A stretch of DNA of 64,000 nt. It comes from Solen grandis (taxonomy: Eukaryota > Mollusca > Bivalvia > Adapedonta > Solenidae). Below are positions 28,701 through 35,457 of the stretch, piece by piece. The position numbers and the translations under genes are program-made. The stretch lies in NCBI GenBank assembly GCA_021229015.1, contig CM037783.1, positions 52,712,904-52,776,903 of the forward strand. Reading direction: 5' to 3'. The notes below the pieces were generated by a model. The model did not search any database. It saw nothing but the letters and a program-made list of their open reading frames with translations, and had not been told where the DNA came from. Each line of letters starts with the position of its first letter. Position 1 is the stretch's first letter.

Positions 28701-31700
28701 GTAGAAGTTATTAAATTATAGCATAGTTGTACTGAAGACATAATCCATCAGATTATTTATAATTCCACGAACTAAAGAGAGCCTGTTGTCGAAATTTGAA
28801 GTCAAACTTGACTCAAAATATATGGCTTAAAACACACAAATTTAAACATCAAAAGGGGCATAACTCCTGACCTAATTCGCAGATCAGCCATTATCGAACT
28901 TGGCAGAAAGAATATGGCTATATACATTGTTCTAAAGATTGAAGATGATTATTTCAGAAATGAAGATGCTAGAGTGCAAATAAAGTGAAATATTCCATTT
29001 TTATATATCAAAAAGGGGCATAACTCCTGACCTAATTGACATATATCAGCCATAATCGAACTTGGCCAAAAAAATATGGCTATAAACATTGTCATAGAGT
29101 TTGAAGATGATTCTTAAGAAATGAAGATGCTACAGTGCAAAGAAACTAAAAATTGGCATTGTTTAATATTTAAAGGAGCATAACTCATGACCTTATGGTC
29201 CGATATCAGCCATAATCGAAATTGTCCAAGATTTTATGGTAATAAACATTGTCATAAAGTTTGAAGATGATTGCTTAAGAAATGAAGATGCTAGAGTGCA
29301 AACAAAGGGAAAATTGGCATATTTTAATATTAAAAGGGGCATAACTCCTGACCTAAGAAGTTAATATCAGCCATAATCAAAGTTGGCCGTGAGAGGATAA
29401 TAATAAACATGGTTATAAAGTTTGAAGTTGATTACTTAAGAAATGAAGATGCTAGAGTGCAAACAAACTAATTGTGGACGACGGACGGACGGCGGATTGA
29501 CGGACAGACGGACGGACAATGGACATTCATCGATTCTTATAGCTCATCTTTAGCACATGTGCTCAGGTGAGCTTAGAATTAATTGTTTCTTAGAAAAAGC
29601 AATCAAGTGATTAGGACTAATTGCAGAAGTGCATGAAAGAACGGTATAAATTAATTTTTATTACTCATCTAACTTCCTTATATGATGTCCAATTTTAAAA
29701 AAGAAAGACCTTTATATTTCCAACATTTCACTTGTTTCATGTTTCAACTTTTCTGTTACGTGTTCTGAGATATAGAAAGTTATTTTTCAAAGAAACGGCA
29801 AAAAATCGGCAAAACGATGTTCATGTCTATTATTGCCCTTCGACAAATAACTTTATAATTAATGGCCCCATCATTAAAATCTGCATACCATTAGAACCGC
29901 ATTGCATCACGCTAATAATACTGTTCTTTATGTTATTTTCAAAAATTAATAGTTTCTTAGAAAAAAACAATCAAATGATAGGGACTAACTGCAGAAATGC
30001 ATGAAAGAACGGTTTAAATGATTTCTTATTTCTTATCTAACTTCCTTATAGGATGTCCGATGTCCAATTTTAAAACGCTAGGTACCATTAGAAAGGCCTT
30101 TAAATTTCCAACATTTTACATGTTTCATGTTTCAACTTTTCTATTACGGGTTTTGAGATATAGAAAGTTATTTTTCAAGAAAACGGCAAAAGTCGGCAAA
30201 AAGATGTTCATGTCTATTATTGCCTTTCGACAAATAACTTTATAATTTATGGTCCGATCATTAAAATCTGCATATTATTAGAACCGCATTACATCATGCA
30301 AAAAAAATAAAAATGTTCTATATGTTATTTTAAAAAAAAATAATAGTTTCTTCGAAAAAAGGAATCAAGTGATCGGGACTTACTGCGGGAGTGCATGAAA
30401 GAACGGTTTTACTGAATTCTTATTTTTCATGTAACTTCCTTATATTACGTCCAATTTTAAAAAGCTAGGTACCGTTAGAAAGGTCTTTTGATTTCCCACA
30501 ATTCACTCTCTTCATAATTGTATGTATCTTTAAACACTTTGTAGATACGGGCGGTTAAACCTTGAGCACACGGCAAAAATCGGGGATAAATATGTTCATA
30601 TCGTTTTGTTTTTCCTTATAACTTAATGAATATTAGGTCAATCTTTAAAATTTAAACACCAAAAGAACGGCCGGATATTGATCTACAAATTATATTCATA
30701 CTCTTATTAACAAAAATCAATAATTATCGAGATATAAGTAGTTAAGTGCGCTTAGGGTTGCAGCATTTTTGTTTTTCTGCAATAACTCAGCTGATTCAAC
30801 CCCGATCTTCAAAAACTATGTCTGAAAGGCATTTCAAAGCACTACAAATTATACGCATAGTGTCTCGATAAAATATTTTTCGTTTTTGAGATATTTAAAG
30901 CCGAAGAAAAAACCGATAATTGACATGTGACCTTGACCTTAGCTATTTTCCGGAAGCGGAAGAGACTGATGACAATAATAGGCTATGTTGCACCTTCAAT
31001 GAAAATTTTATGCAAATCGGTCAAAAACTTTGTCTTCCAGTGCTAAAAAACCGTATATTTTGGATAAAAAATTTGATAACGCGTCATGACGTCATTTTAC
31101 GTCATACGACGTCAATCTTCTCAGAACTGAAAGAAATCAATAGGACACATATTCTGTCCAAATTTCATGTTTCTAGCTTATCTGAGTGCTTCGTAATACT
31201 TCAATACATTTTCTGGTCCAAAGTTCGAAACTTGGTTCAGCCATAGATCCTTGATCTTTTCAAATATTGCAAAACGTATATAATCCTGCACAACAAGAAC
31301 ATAATATATACATTCTGTGAAAAAATCAAGTAAATCGGTCCAATCATGACGGCTGTAGAGCTCGAACAAGCTTTTGTAGCTTTTTTCAGCCCTGACGTCA
31401 TGTGACGTCACATGAAGAAAAAAATTATGACGATCAAAAGCGCCAAAGTCACTGTGCATACTATTAAAATTTCATGCTGCTAGCTCATCGGCAACCTGTT
31501 TTAATTTGAACCTCAAAAGGAAGAAAAAAGTAGAATATTATAATAATAATAAGAAGAAGAAAAAACATAACAAACCCAATAGGTCTTTCTGCTTGAGGCA
31601 GAAAGCCCTAATAATCAGGCATTCCTTTTTTTCAATTTATTTCTTTTCAAATTGTCTGTCAATAAATCACATTACATCTTTGCATGTAATCATAATTAGA

Positions 31701-34091
31701 CTTCCATTTAAAAAACCCTGTCTTTGGCAAGTCATGGTCATCAATATCTTAGTAATGAGAAATAAAGATCATGTCTCTGGTATACCGGTAAACATGTTTA
31801 TGAATATTATTCATACTGACTTGTGTTGCAAGGGATTGCTCCATGACACATACTCCATTGTTTACAGGATAGATATCAAAACTTTAAGTACTTGAATGTC
31901 TATGTAATACAAGAAATCCAAACTTCCAAAATCACATCAGCATTCCAATTTCTCCAAATGTCTTCGTTTACAAGCATTCATTGAATTTTTCATTTTTAGG
32001 CCCTTATATGAGAATCCTGTTTATTATTCACTAAAGAATCAGCTTAAAAAGTATAACTGCCATTTGCATTGGCATTATTCTATCATATCTTTCAGTAAAA
32101 AAAGGGCACGTGTAACTGACAGCCCCAGGTGGGCCCAATCTGCGGCCCAAGTATAGATATGATGATTAAGACATATAGTGATTGAAATAAAATACAAATA
32201 ATAAATTGTGGCATATGCTGTAATGACTTGCAAAAATAATGACTACCAAAAAAAAGTATATTAATTTATTTAATATTATAAATTAGACTAGGTTTTGCAG
32301 ACAAAAATGATATTGCAATATATTGCGATATTTGAACCTTATATTGCAAATATTGCCTAAAATCAAAACAAACATAAAATATATGATACTTCCTTTAAGT
32401 TATCATAAGGAATCTTCATATTTTGAGCTTTTTGTGTAAGGTACCGGCCAACTCAAAATTCTTTGCCTTTAGTTTTCAACTGATGTTTTGACTTCAAGAG
32501 TCCTTCCATTCTTATAGTAACCATTACCACTTAATCATAAAAGTGTTGCTTGTTTATCCTGCATAACCATTGTGCAGATGTTCGTCTGAAGTTGTGAAAT
32601 TCACTTTAGAATAAAAATATACATAAATTTTATGTTGTATAAACCGATTTGCCATTTGTTTCTCTTTACTAGATCTATTTAAATAATGCTTGAAAATTAA
32701 TCAGCAACTAAAACACAATATATTGCAATAACTTAAAACCATATTATGATATACTGGCAGACAAATGGTATTGCGATATATTGAAATATTGCAATATATT
32801 GCCCACCCCTATTATAAATATCGTAGAGTCATATGTTTTCACGCACATACGTTTTCGCGCAGTATCGTAATTTCCAGAATTCCTATTTACAAAAGCTATG
32901 ATTACGTCATTAGCGTCGGTATTTACTTTATCTGATTTGCAACTACAGACAGATAATTAGATGTGTGGAAAATACACTTGTCAAGAGTAAAAAAGTAAAA
33001 AGATTAGAGGAAAAGTCTGTTTTAAAGAAAAAACTTATTACTTTTAAAGCAGTTTATTATTTACCCCCTAAATTTTTTAATGAATGCATTTCCCTCCATA
33101 TTTTTTATCGTCTGGTTACCGCAATCTGTCAAACGGTCATATGATTGTCATATGGTATATAGTTGCGTTTTTGGAAAGTAACAAGCTTAAATATTAGGAT
33201 AATTTCTTACATTTTTATGCTTTTGACATACTCTAGGTGGTAGCATCAGTATTAGCTGGAAAAAATGTTTCCAATCCTACGTCAAAATTTATTTAATACT
33301 AATTCACTCTGTAATGTAATGTTATCGGAACAATTTTTTTCTCCACTTTTATTTACAAAATCACGTGGTATAGCCCACTTGACATATACCATGTTTAGAG
33401 TAGAGGAAATTCATTTTTTATTTTGAAAGAATACCTAATATGACCTTTAATAAACAGTGTGAATAAACTTAATATTTGTGTGATTTTACACTTAACATAC
33501 AACTGAGATAATTTAAGTATTGGAAACAACATTTAACAATGCTGAATGCCAGAAAACCCCTTATTTATAGCATGGCATGTAGTGCGCGAAAACATGAGGT
33601 AATACACAAGTTACCTACATTTGGGGTATCCCCTAAAAATGTCTGCTGCTTTGTAAAAATTCGGCCTACACTTATGTTATTTCGTTTAAAGAGAGCAAAT
33701 ACATCTAGTTGCAGCCAAGGCAGTTAAACAGTTAATTTCAATTCAAATAATATCATCCGCAACGAGCTAAATACATGTACATTAGTGCGTGAAAACCCAT
33801 GACTCCGGGATACATCTCATTAATACAAAAAAAAAAAAAATACTGTACACTGGGACAATTGTAAACTATTTATGTGACAGTCCTACCATAAATCTACAAG
33901 TAATTACAGACTAACATTAAATACACAATTACTGTTCATCTCGAATCTTTTTTCCTCAAGTATTGATTTTTCTACAAAATAACAGCTTACTTTTCTATTT
34001 CCAGAGCTCCCCCTTTCCTTTTCTCGTACAGTTTGTCGTTCAAAGCACGAACACATACTGTCGTAAGTGGAGCGTATTCCTTATCAGTCAT
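7619..34091 (-). CDS. VAC14: VAC14 homolog, PIKfyve complex scaffold (19 coding exons)
   Basis: VAC14 is the HEAT-repeat scaffold that holds the lipid kinase PIKfyve and the phosphatase FIG4 on endolysosomal membranes for PI(3,5)P2 turnover. Reading the minus strand, I joined 33991-34091, 27708-27858, 27082-27249, 26698-26760, 25688-25795, 24773-24882, 23986-24092, 23511-23661, 21609-21824, 20362-20406, 19406-19459, 15544-15673, 13533-13604, 11337-11595, 10498-10672, 10173-10291, 9796-9875, 8997-9153 and 7619-7772. Every junction is GT-AG and every phase fits, apart from one base missing in exon 14. The product is about 806 residues; human VAC14 is 782. Diagnostic stretches are [44 protein letters not shown] and YGLLMLLPQ. 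The N-terminal half is HEAT-like, residues about 340-425 are a hydrophilic linker, and the C-terminal third matches the FIG4-binding/oligomerisation region. Start and stop are both inside the window. Confidence 0.95.
7857..8036. mobile_element. MITE, TTTACCTCATGAATATTCAT family
   Basis: Starts CATTTTACCTCATGAATATT and includes GAGCAAACAGGGCAGACCGT ... CAGTCTGTTTGCC, an internal inverted pair. Closes near AAAGTAAAGGATT. Same family as 51388-51607. In the intron before VAC14 exon 19. Confidence 0.6.
8173..8255. repeat. Perfect 23-bp inverted repeat (hairpin element)
   Basis: TCATGTAGGATAGGGATATC plus TCA at 8173-8195 is exactly inverted at 8233-8255, with a 37-base loop. Perfect arms mean a young or conserved hairpin. 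In the intron before VAC14 exon 19. Confidence 0.9.
8788..8845 (+). mobile_element. tRNA-like SINE head, fragment
   Basis: GTGGTGTATTGGCAGTGCTT, then GGTCTGAGTTTGATCCCCCT gives A- and B-box-like sequences at tRNA spacing. No clear tail. In the intron before VAC14 exon 19. Confidence 0.45.
8997..9153 (-). CDS. VAC14: VAC14 exon 18
   Basis: Residues 704-756: [46 protein letters not shown]. Near-colinear with vertebrate [44 protein letters not shown]. Confidence 0.96.
9796..9875 (-). CDS. VAC14: VAC14 exon 17
   Basis: Residues 677-704: [20 protein letters not shown], then ESPIFA. It corresponds to vertebrate [27 protein letters not shown]. It ends with T of a Tyr codon. Confidence 0.95.
10173..10291 (-). 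CDS. VAC14: VAC14 exon 16
   Basis: Encodes [39 protein letters not shown], matching vertebrate [37 protein letters not shown] tempting donor (gtaccc) lies 11 bases earlier but leaves the phase wrong. The donor gtatcc at 10171-10172 gives a split Phe codon and joins exon 17 as VPVFGDLEI, as in vertebrate IQKFGDLEV. Confidence 0.93.
10498..10672 (-). CDS. VAC14: VAC14 exon 15
   Basis: Residues 579-637: [20 protein letters not shown] then [20 protein letters not shown], the most recognisable VAC14 block (vertebrate [24 protein letters not shown]). The plus-strand open frame at the same place is a shadow. Confidence 0.96.
11337..11595 (-). CDS. VAC14: VAC14 exon 14, with an apparent 1-base deletion
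   Basis: Begins [19 protein letters not shown] and ends [18 protein letters not shown]...GAFVIR, matching vertebrate VILKDLEVLAEIAS and [29 protein letters not shown]. The two halves lie in different frames: after PSKTG the first frame reaches TAG, while the second continues [16 protein letters not shown]. They meet at a run of four G (minus strand) at 11481-11484. Five G would join them and give the 260 bases that the flanking phases require. A sequencing or assembly error is likelier than a real lesion, because every other exon is intact. Confidence 0.88.
11763..11832. mobile_element. SINE fragment next to the 36-bp minisatellite
   Basis: CACCCAGGCAGAACCACTGA, then TGTAAGTCAGCTGGAGATCC. 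It matches the body of the SINE family seen at 25120-25275 and 63630-63980, and it runs straight into the first degenerate unit of the minisatellite. Confidence 0.6.
11833..13274. repeat. 36-bp minisatellite, about 40 copies, in a VAC14 intron
   Basis: Tandem array whose unit reads GGATATGAACCCACAGTAGC then AAGGAGCTAGCTGATA. The left end is degenerate and the middle near-perfect. Variants (GAG for CAC at the AGTAGC junction, AAGATATG for AGGATATG) are interspersed, which suggests unit-level homogenisation. Because 36 is a multiple of 3 and several frames lack stops, it yields long false open frames of repeating 12-residue units. Those are not genes. It sits between VAC14 exons 13 and 14. Confidence 0.97.
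13533..13604 (-). CDS. VAC14: VAC14 exon 13
   Basis: 24 codons in phase 0: [20 protein letters not shown], then QSDE. It fits vertebrate [22 protein letters not shown]. The next intron (11596-13532) carries the 36-bp minisatellite. Confidence 0.92.
13733..13800 (-). mobile_element. tRNA-like SINE head, fragment
   Basis: On the minus strand GGTCTCAATGGCCAAGTGGT, then CAGAGCTGCTG resembles a tRNA A-box region. The B-box half is eroded. In a VAC14 intron. Confidence 0.4.
14255..14720. repeat. Diverged tandem repeat, period about 130 bp, in a VAC14 intron
   Basis: Four worn copies, each with a GACCTTGACCCTA-like start, an AAAATCAATC block, TCTTCCCATAAG and a TATGATCATAATAT-like end. This is the style of the interspersed mollusc repeats at 1024-1840. 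Open frames across it are incidental. Confidence 0.55.
15298..15322. repeat. C-run and (CA)n microsatellite in a VAC14 intron
   Basis: A run of C followed by ACACACACACACACA. Confidence 0.9.
15544..15673 (-). CDS. VAC14: VAC14 exon 12
   Basis: Residues 426-468: [20 protein letters not shown], comparable to vertebrate [21 protein letters not shown]. Begins with one base completing the previous codon and ends on a complete Lys codon before gtgagt. Confidence 0.93.
16424..16988 (+). pseudogene. Reverse transcriptase C-terminus with zf-RVT motif (LINE remnant)
   Basis: About 187 codons ending in TAA. It holds [20 protein letters not shown] then HSQQLW, the C-x2-C ... H-x4-C knuckle (zf-RVT) that follows the reverse transcriptase domain in Tx1/L1-type elements, preceded by [20 protein letters not shown]. 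The open frame begins further left, but those codons are host DNA including the target duplication, so the apparent Met is not the element's start. Catalytic domains are absent. Confidence 0.9.
16424..17382 (+). mobile_element. 5'-truncated non-LTR retrotransposon (LINE, L1/Tx1-like)
   Basis: A LINE 3' end inserted in a VAC14 intron. It is bounded by perfect 15-base target-site duplications, AAGTTTTCAAGCTCA at 16409-16423 and 17383-17397. It ends in a 14-base poly(A), preceded by a T-rich 3' region. All that is left is the C-terminal end of the reverse transcriptase ORF. The clean duplications and the open frame mark a recent insertion. Confidence 0.93.
18889..19134. mobile_element. MITE, CCCTTCACCTCAT family
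   Basis: AACCCTTCACCTCAT (left) and ATGAGGTAAAGGGTT (right) are near-perfect inverse tips. An internal pair, AGACCCTGATCAGACAG / CTGATCAGGGTCT, forms a hairpin. The right tip carries GAATATTCATGAGG, shared with the 7857 and 51388 copies. In a VAC14 intron. Confidence 0.7.
19406..19459 (-). CDS. VAC14: VAC14 exon 11 (54-base linker exon)
   Basis: Encodes [18 protein letters not shown], bounded by GTGCTAG and gtattt. At 54 bases with the same entry and exit phase, it could be skipped without changing the frame, so it behaves as a possible cassette exon. Supported by phase and splice sites only. Confidence 0.6.
20362..20406 (-). CDS. VAC14: VAC14 exon 10 (45-base linker exon)
   Basis: A 45-base exon, too short to appear as an open frame. 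Read after a good polypyrimidine-CTAG acceptor, it encodes [16 protein letters not shown] and ends before gtaaga. It keeps the reading frame (1+14 codons+2). I found it by phase and splice sites rather than by similarity, so it may be optional. Confidence 0.65.
21609..21824 (-). CDS. VAC14: VAC14 exon 9 (hydrophilic linker)
   Basis: Residues 320-392. It starts [20 protein letters not shown], a helix that matches vertebrate SIKEVANVCNQSLMKLV in position. It then runs into an acidic Ser/Thr/Pro/Gly-rich linker ([20 protein letters not shown] and on) that replaces the poorly conserved linker of vertebrate VAC14. It ends in AG of an Arg codon. Confidence 0.9.
22310..22950. other. GC-richer, CpG-bearing pocket in a VAC14 intron
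   Basis: Between exons 9 and 8. It holds AAGATGGCAGC (22626-22636, YY1-like), GACCAATAG (CCAAT), TGACGTAA (22904-22911, CRE) and short palindromes (GGCAGCAAGCTGCC, CCCCACTAGGTAGTGGGG). It could be an internal promoter or an old insertion. No exon recognised. Confidence 0.25.
23511..23661 (-). CDS. VAC14: VAC14 exon 8
   Basis: Residues 270-320: [20 protein letters not shown] and onward, matching vertebrate [25 protein letters not shown]. It ends with TG of a Cys codon, completed by exon 9, so the Trp seen if the exon is read through is not real. Confidence 0.95.
23986..24092 (-). CDS. VAC14: VAC14 exon 7
   Basis: Residues 234-270: [20 protein letters not shown], then [15 protein letters not shown]. 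This corresponds to vertebrate [33 protein letters not shown]. A plus-strand open frame over the same bases is a shadow. Confidence 0.93.
24773..24882 (-). CDS. VAC14: VAC14 exon 6
   Basis: Residues 198-234, with the hallmark [19 protein letters not shown]. It ends after two bases (AT) of a Met codon that is completed by the first G of exon 7. Confidence 0.95.
25120..25275 (-). mobile_element. tRNA-derived SINE copy in a VAC14 intron
   Basis: On the minus strand it holds a Pol III B-box-like GGGTACGAATCCC (about 25223-25235), followed by a body with GTGAGGAAGCCTTCCAGCTG and GGGTCTTCCTCCACC. The same body appears at 11763-11830 and 63630-63980, so it is a local family. Confidence 0.6.
25688..25795 (-). 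CDS. VAC14: VAC14 exon 5
   Basis: 36 codons in phase 0, residues 162-197: [20 protein letters not shown], then [16 protein letters not shown]. It aligns with vertebrate [36 protein letters not shown]. Confidence 0.95.
26010..26550. mobile_element. Inverted-repeat region rich in GCATTGCAAT motifs, possible MITE
   Basis: TTCAATGATGCATCGCAATG near the left and CACAATATGCATTGCAATTC, then ATGATATGTATTGTGGCAG, near the right are variants of one motif in both orientations. A worn foldback element in the intron between VAC14 exons 5 and 4; ends are not certain. Confidence 0.4.
26698..26760 (-). CDS. VAC14: VAC14 exon 4
   Basis: Only 21 codons, encoding [20 protein letters not shown] plus K, which fits vertebrate [21 protein letters not shown]. 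Phase 0 at both ends; the acceptor follows ttcctgacacag. Confidence 0.93.
27082..27249 (-). CDS. VAC14: VAC14 exon 3
   Basis: Residues 85-140, including [20 protein letters not shown], close to vertebrate [21 protein letters not shown]. Phase 0 at both ends, 56 codons exactly. Confidence 0.95.
27708..27858 (-). CDS. VAC14: VAC14 exon 2
   Basis: Residues 34-84, opening [15 protein letters not shown] and holding [20 protein letters not shown], the strongly conserved first HEAT-repeat segment (vertebrate [21 protein letters not shown]). Acceptor is ttttcag; the exon ends on a complete codon before gtacag. Confidence 0.95.
27984..31609. mobile_element. 3.6-kb composite repeat with terminal inverted repeats, in VAC14 intron 1
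   Basis: The left tip AGGGCTTTCTGC (27984-27995) is the exact inverse of GCAGAAAGCCCT (31598-31609), and the right tip itself folds as GGTCTTTCTGC-TTGA-GGCAGAAAGCC. Inside are four degenerate copies of a 340-395-base module (about 28300-28642, 29576-29945, 29946-30320, 30330-30560), then a region with TGACGTCA-rich blocks (31080-31440). Short open frames such as the shared [18 protein letters not shown] come from the modules. No transposase seen. Confidence 0.6.
28643..29575 (+). mobile_element. Interspersed CAAGAGGGCC repeat, copy 2 (best preserved)
   Basis: Starts CAAGAGGGCCAAGGTGGCCC with CTCACCTGAG and ends GCTCAGGTGAGCTT; the two tips form a short inverted pair. Between them are about five tandem modules of roughly 150 bases, each with GGGGCATAACTCCTGACCTA and GAAATGAAGATGCTAGAGTG. 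A GGACGGACGG stretch precedes the right tip. It is inserted within another repeat (see 27984-31609). Confidence 0.8.
32309..32812. mobile_element. MITE-like element with inverted TATTGCAATATATTG arms
   Basis: The left arm GATATTGCAATATATTGCGA (from 32309) is inverted in AATATTGCAATATATTGCCC at 32785-32804, and the right tip is GCCCACCCCTA. Non-coding, about 500 bases, in VAC14 intron 1. Confidence 0.55.
32826..33805. mobile_element. 980-bp element with imperfect terminal inverted repeats
   Basis: GAGTCATATGTTTTCACGCA at 32826 is inverted as TGCGTGAAAACCCATGACTC ending at 33805. A sub-terminal TTTTCGCGCA / TGCGCGAAAA pair (32851-32860, 33581-33590) repeats the theme. No coding potential beyond a 62-codon open frame. 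In VAC14 intron 1. Confidence 0.6.
33991..34091 (-). CDS. VAC14: VAC14 exon 1 (start codon)
   Basis: Encodes residues 1-34, beginning [20 protein letters not shown] and continuing [14 protein letters not shown]. This matches the vertebrate start [27 protein letters not shown]. It ends with two bases of a Lys codon before gtaagc. The intron to exon 2 is the largest in the gene, 6.1 kb, and is full of repeats. Confidence 0.93.
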
Positions 34092-34153
34092 ATTGAAAGA
34101 TTTGACTTTTTGTTGATTTGTTTATTGAAAGAACATTGTAAAACTATTATCAT

Positions 34154-34195
34154 TTATTGTGTGGATGACATTTCCCCGGTGAAGACGTCCGCCAT
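34154..34195 (-). promoter_or_regulatory. VAC14 leader: YY1-like site with 13-codon upstream ORF
   Basis: On the VAC14 strand, 34187-34199 reads CAAAATGGCGGAC, the YY1 form that often lies just downstream of start sites of TATA-less genes. Its ATG opens a 13-codon frame (MADVFTGEMSSTQ) that stops 62 bases before the VAC14 start. Whether this lies in the transcript depends on the start site, which I cannot see. Confidence 0.45.
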
Positions 34196-34300
34196 TTTGA
34201 ACATCATGTGACTGTTTAGTAAAAAGTTTATTTGACGGAAACATGATGGATCGGTAAAGGAAAAACGAACCTCTCTCAGAGTGACTCTCTCTGTCCCCTT

Positions 34301-34344
34301 GCCCCCCCCCCCCCCCCCCACCCCTCCCTCTCTCTCTCTCTCTG
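34301..34344. repeat. Poly-C tract and (CT)n upstream of VAC14
   Basis: About 18 C in a row, then CCCTCCCTCTCTCTCTCT. It forms a homopurine/homopyrimidine stretch about 210-250 bases upstream of the VAC14 start codon, inside the shared intergenic region. Such tracts are slippage-prone and can form non-B structures. Confidence 0.85.
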
Positions 34345-35385
34345 CAGACTGTAGTATATATAAGCACTGAAGTGAACACCCACAAAGTTTATGAGAGATG
34401 AATCATTTAATCATGAACATTTCATTTTTTAAGAATAGAGAGCCATGTCAGACAAAACCGTTATTGAATTAAAGTGTTTTAAGATAAGTATTGTTAGATC
34501 TGTGAACAGTCGAGGAAGAAAGAGAGTTAAACAGTTAGAAAGGTCCTTATTAAAACCACAGACATATACATATGTCTATGTTAAAACCACTGTGGGCTGG
34601 TCATGTAAATATGAACACTTACACGTGTAATACTTAATGTAGCTTCGTGGTATTTATTAACGACTGGATACATCTCTTTATTTTTTTTATTCATTTTTTA
34701 GCTTAAATCCATGTTTTATTAGTTAACTTATTTTCCTGTTTTGCTTTGTTTTAAGCAACATTTCAATGATTCTTCACTAAAATGAAATTGGGATCTGATG
34801 AAATTCTGAAATTAATACTGATGGTTGTTTCTCTACAATTTCATTCACTTGATGACAACCAAATTTGAATTTGCAAAAACCCATTAAACAGTAGATGACT
34901 CTGAATCGTGTTGTTGCTTTTAAAAATACATATTAATTGTCAAATTAGATTCAGAGCATGGTTCGCAAGGTGCGATTACGTCATGCCAACAACTGGCCAA
35001 TGAATCGAGAAACGTAAAGTCACGTGATAAGGTTGCAATTAAGCGGAACTATGCATGGCAGACCGACTCTGGACGGCCTATTAATAAACTAACAACAATG
35101 GGAGTTTAAGTGTATTTTTCGAAATGTTTCTATGGATATTTTTACAATCATTTCTTTTCAGTGACAACTATTGATTAGCAATCATGTCTTCTCAAAAATT
35201 AATTGATAACCTTATTTTCTTGATTTTTGATGACACTGAAATATAAACAAATCGATTTCGTTAAGACAAAAAGTGGGTGGGGAAGGTGTTTAAAACAAAC
35301 GCTGTCATCAGTAGTTGTGTATTGAAAAGTGCGTTTCTTTTGAGGATTTAATTCCAAAGGGGATTACTATACATTGGCTGTAGAG

Positions 35386-35457
35386 ATGGATGCTAACCTG
35401 GAAAAAGAAGGTAGCCTATATGGTGGGCTGTTCCTGACCATTATGTCAGATTTAAGG
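35386..35457 (+). CDS. MTSS1/MTSS2-like (MIM, I-BAR protein) first coding exon, partial gene
   Basis: 24 codons, MDANLEKEGSLYGGLFLTIM then SDLR, ending before gtaagt. This aligns with the start of vertebrate MTSS1, MEAVIEKECSALGGLFQTII SDMKG, the first helix of the I-BAR (IMD) domain. That domain binds PI(4,5)P2 and curves membrane outward, working with actin. In vertebrates the first coding exon ends at the same place. I searched by eye for the next exon (WEDFINKA-like) and found none up to 64,000. It may lie beyond the window or in the N gap. The C-terminal WH2 part is not here. Confidence 0.7.

Larger units (their letters stand above)
34092..35385. promoter_or_regulatory. Divergent intergenic region between VAC14 and the MTSS-like exon
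   Basis: 1,294 bases separate two outward-facing start codons. Near 34,970-35,030 there is a GC-richer cluster: TTACGTCAT (34976-34984, CRE-like), a CCAAT box in GGCCAATGAA (about 34996-35005), and GTCACGTGAT (35019-35028). The E-box differs by one base from the CLEAR consensus GTCACGTGAC bound by TFEB/MITF factors, which drive many lysosomal genes. The cluster is about 360 bases from the MTSS-like start and about 930 from the VAC14 start. No TATA box stands out. Function is inferred. Confidence 0.45.

Noticed and set aside
29732..30245. Two frames sharing [18 protein letters not shown], possible gene duplication
   Set aside because: The shared part comes from tandem modules of a non-coding repeat, and the frames are not kept in the other modules.
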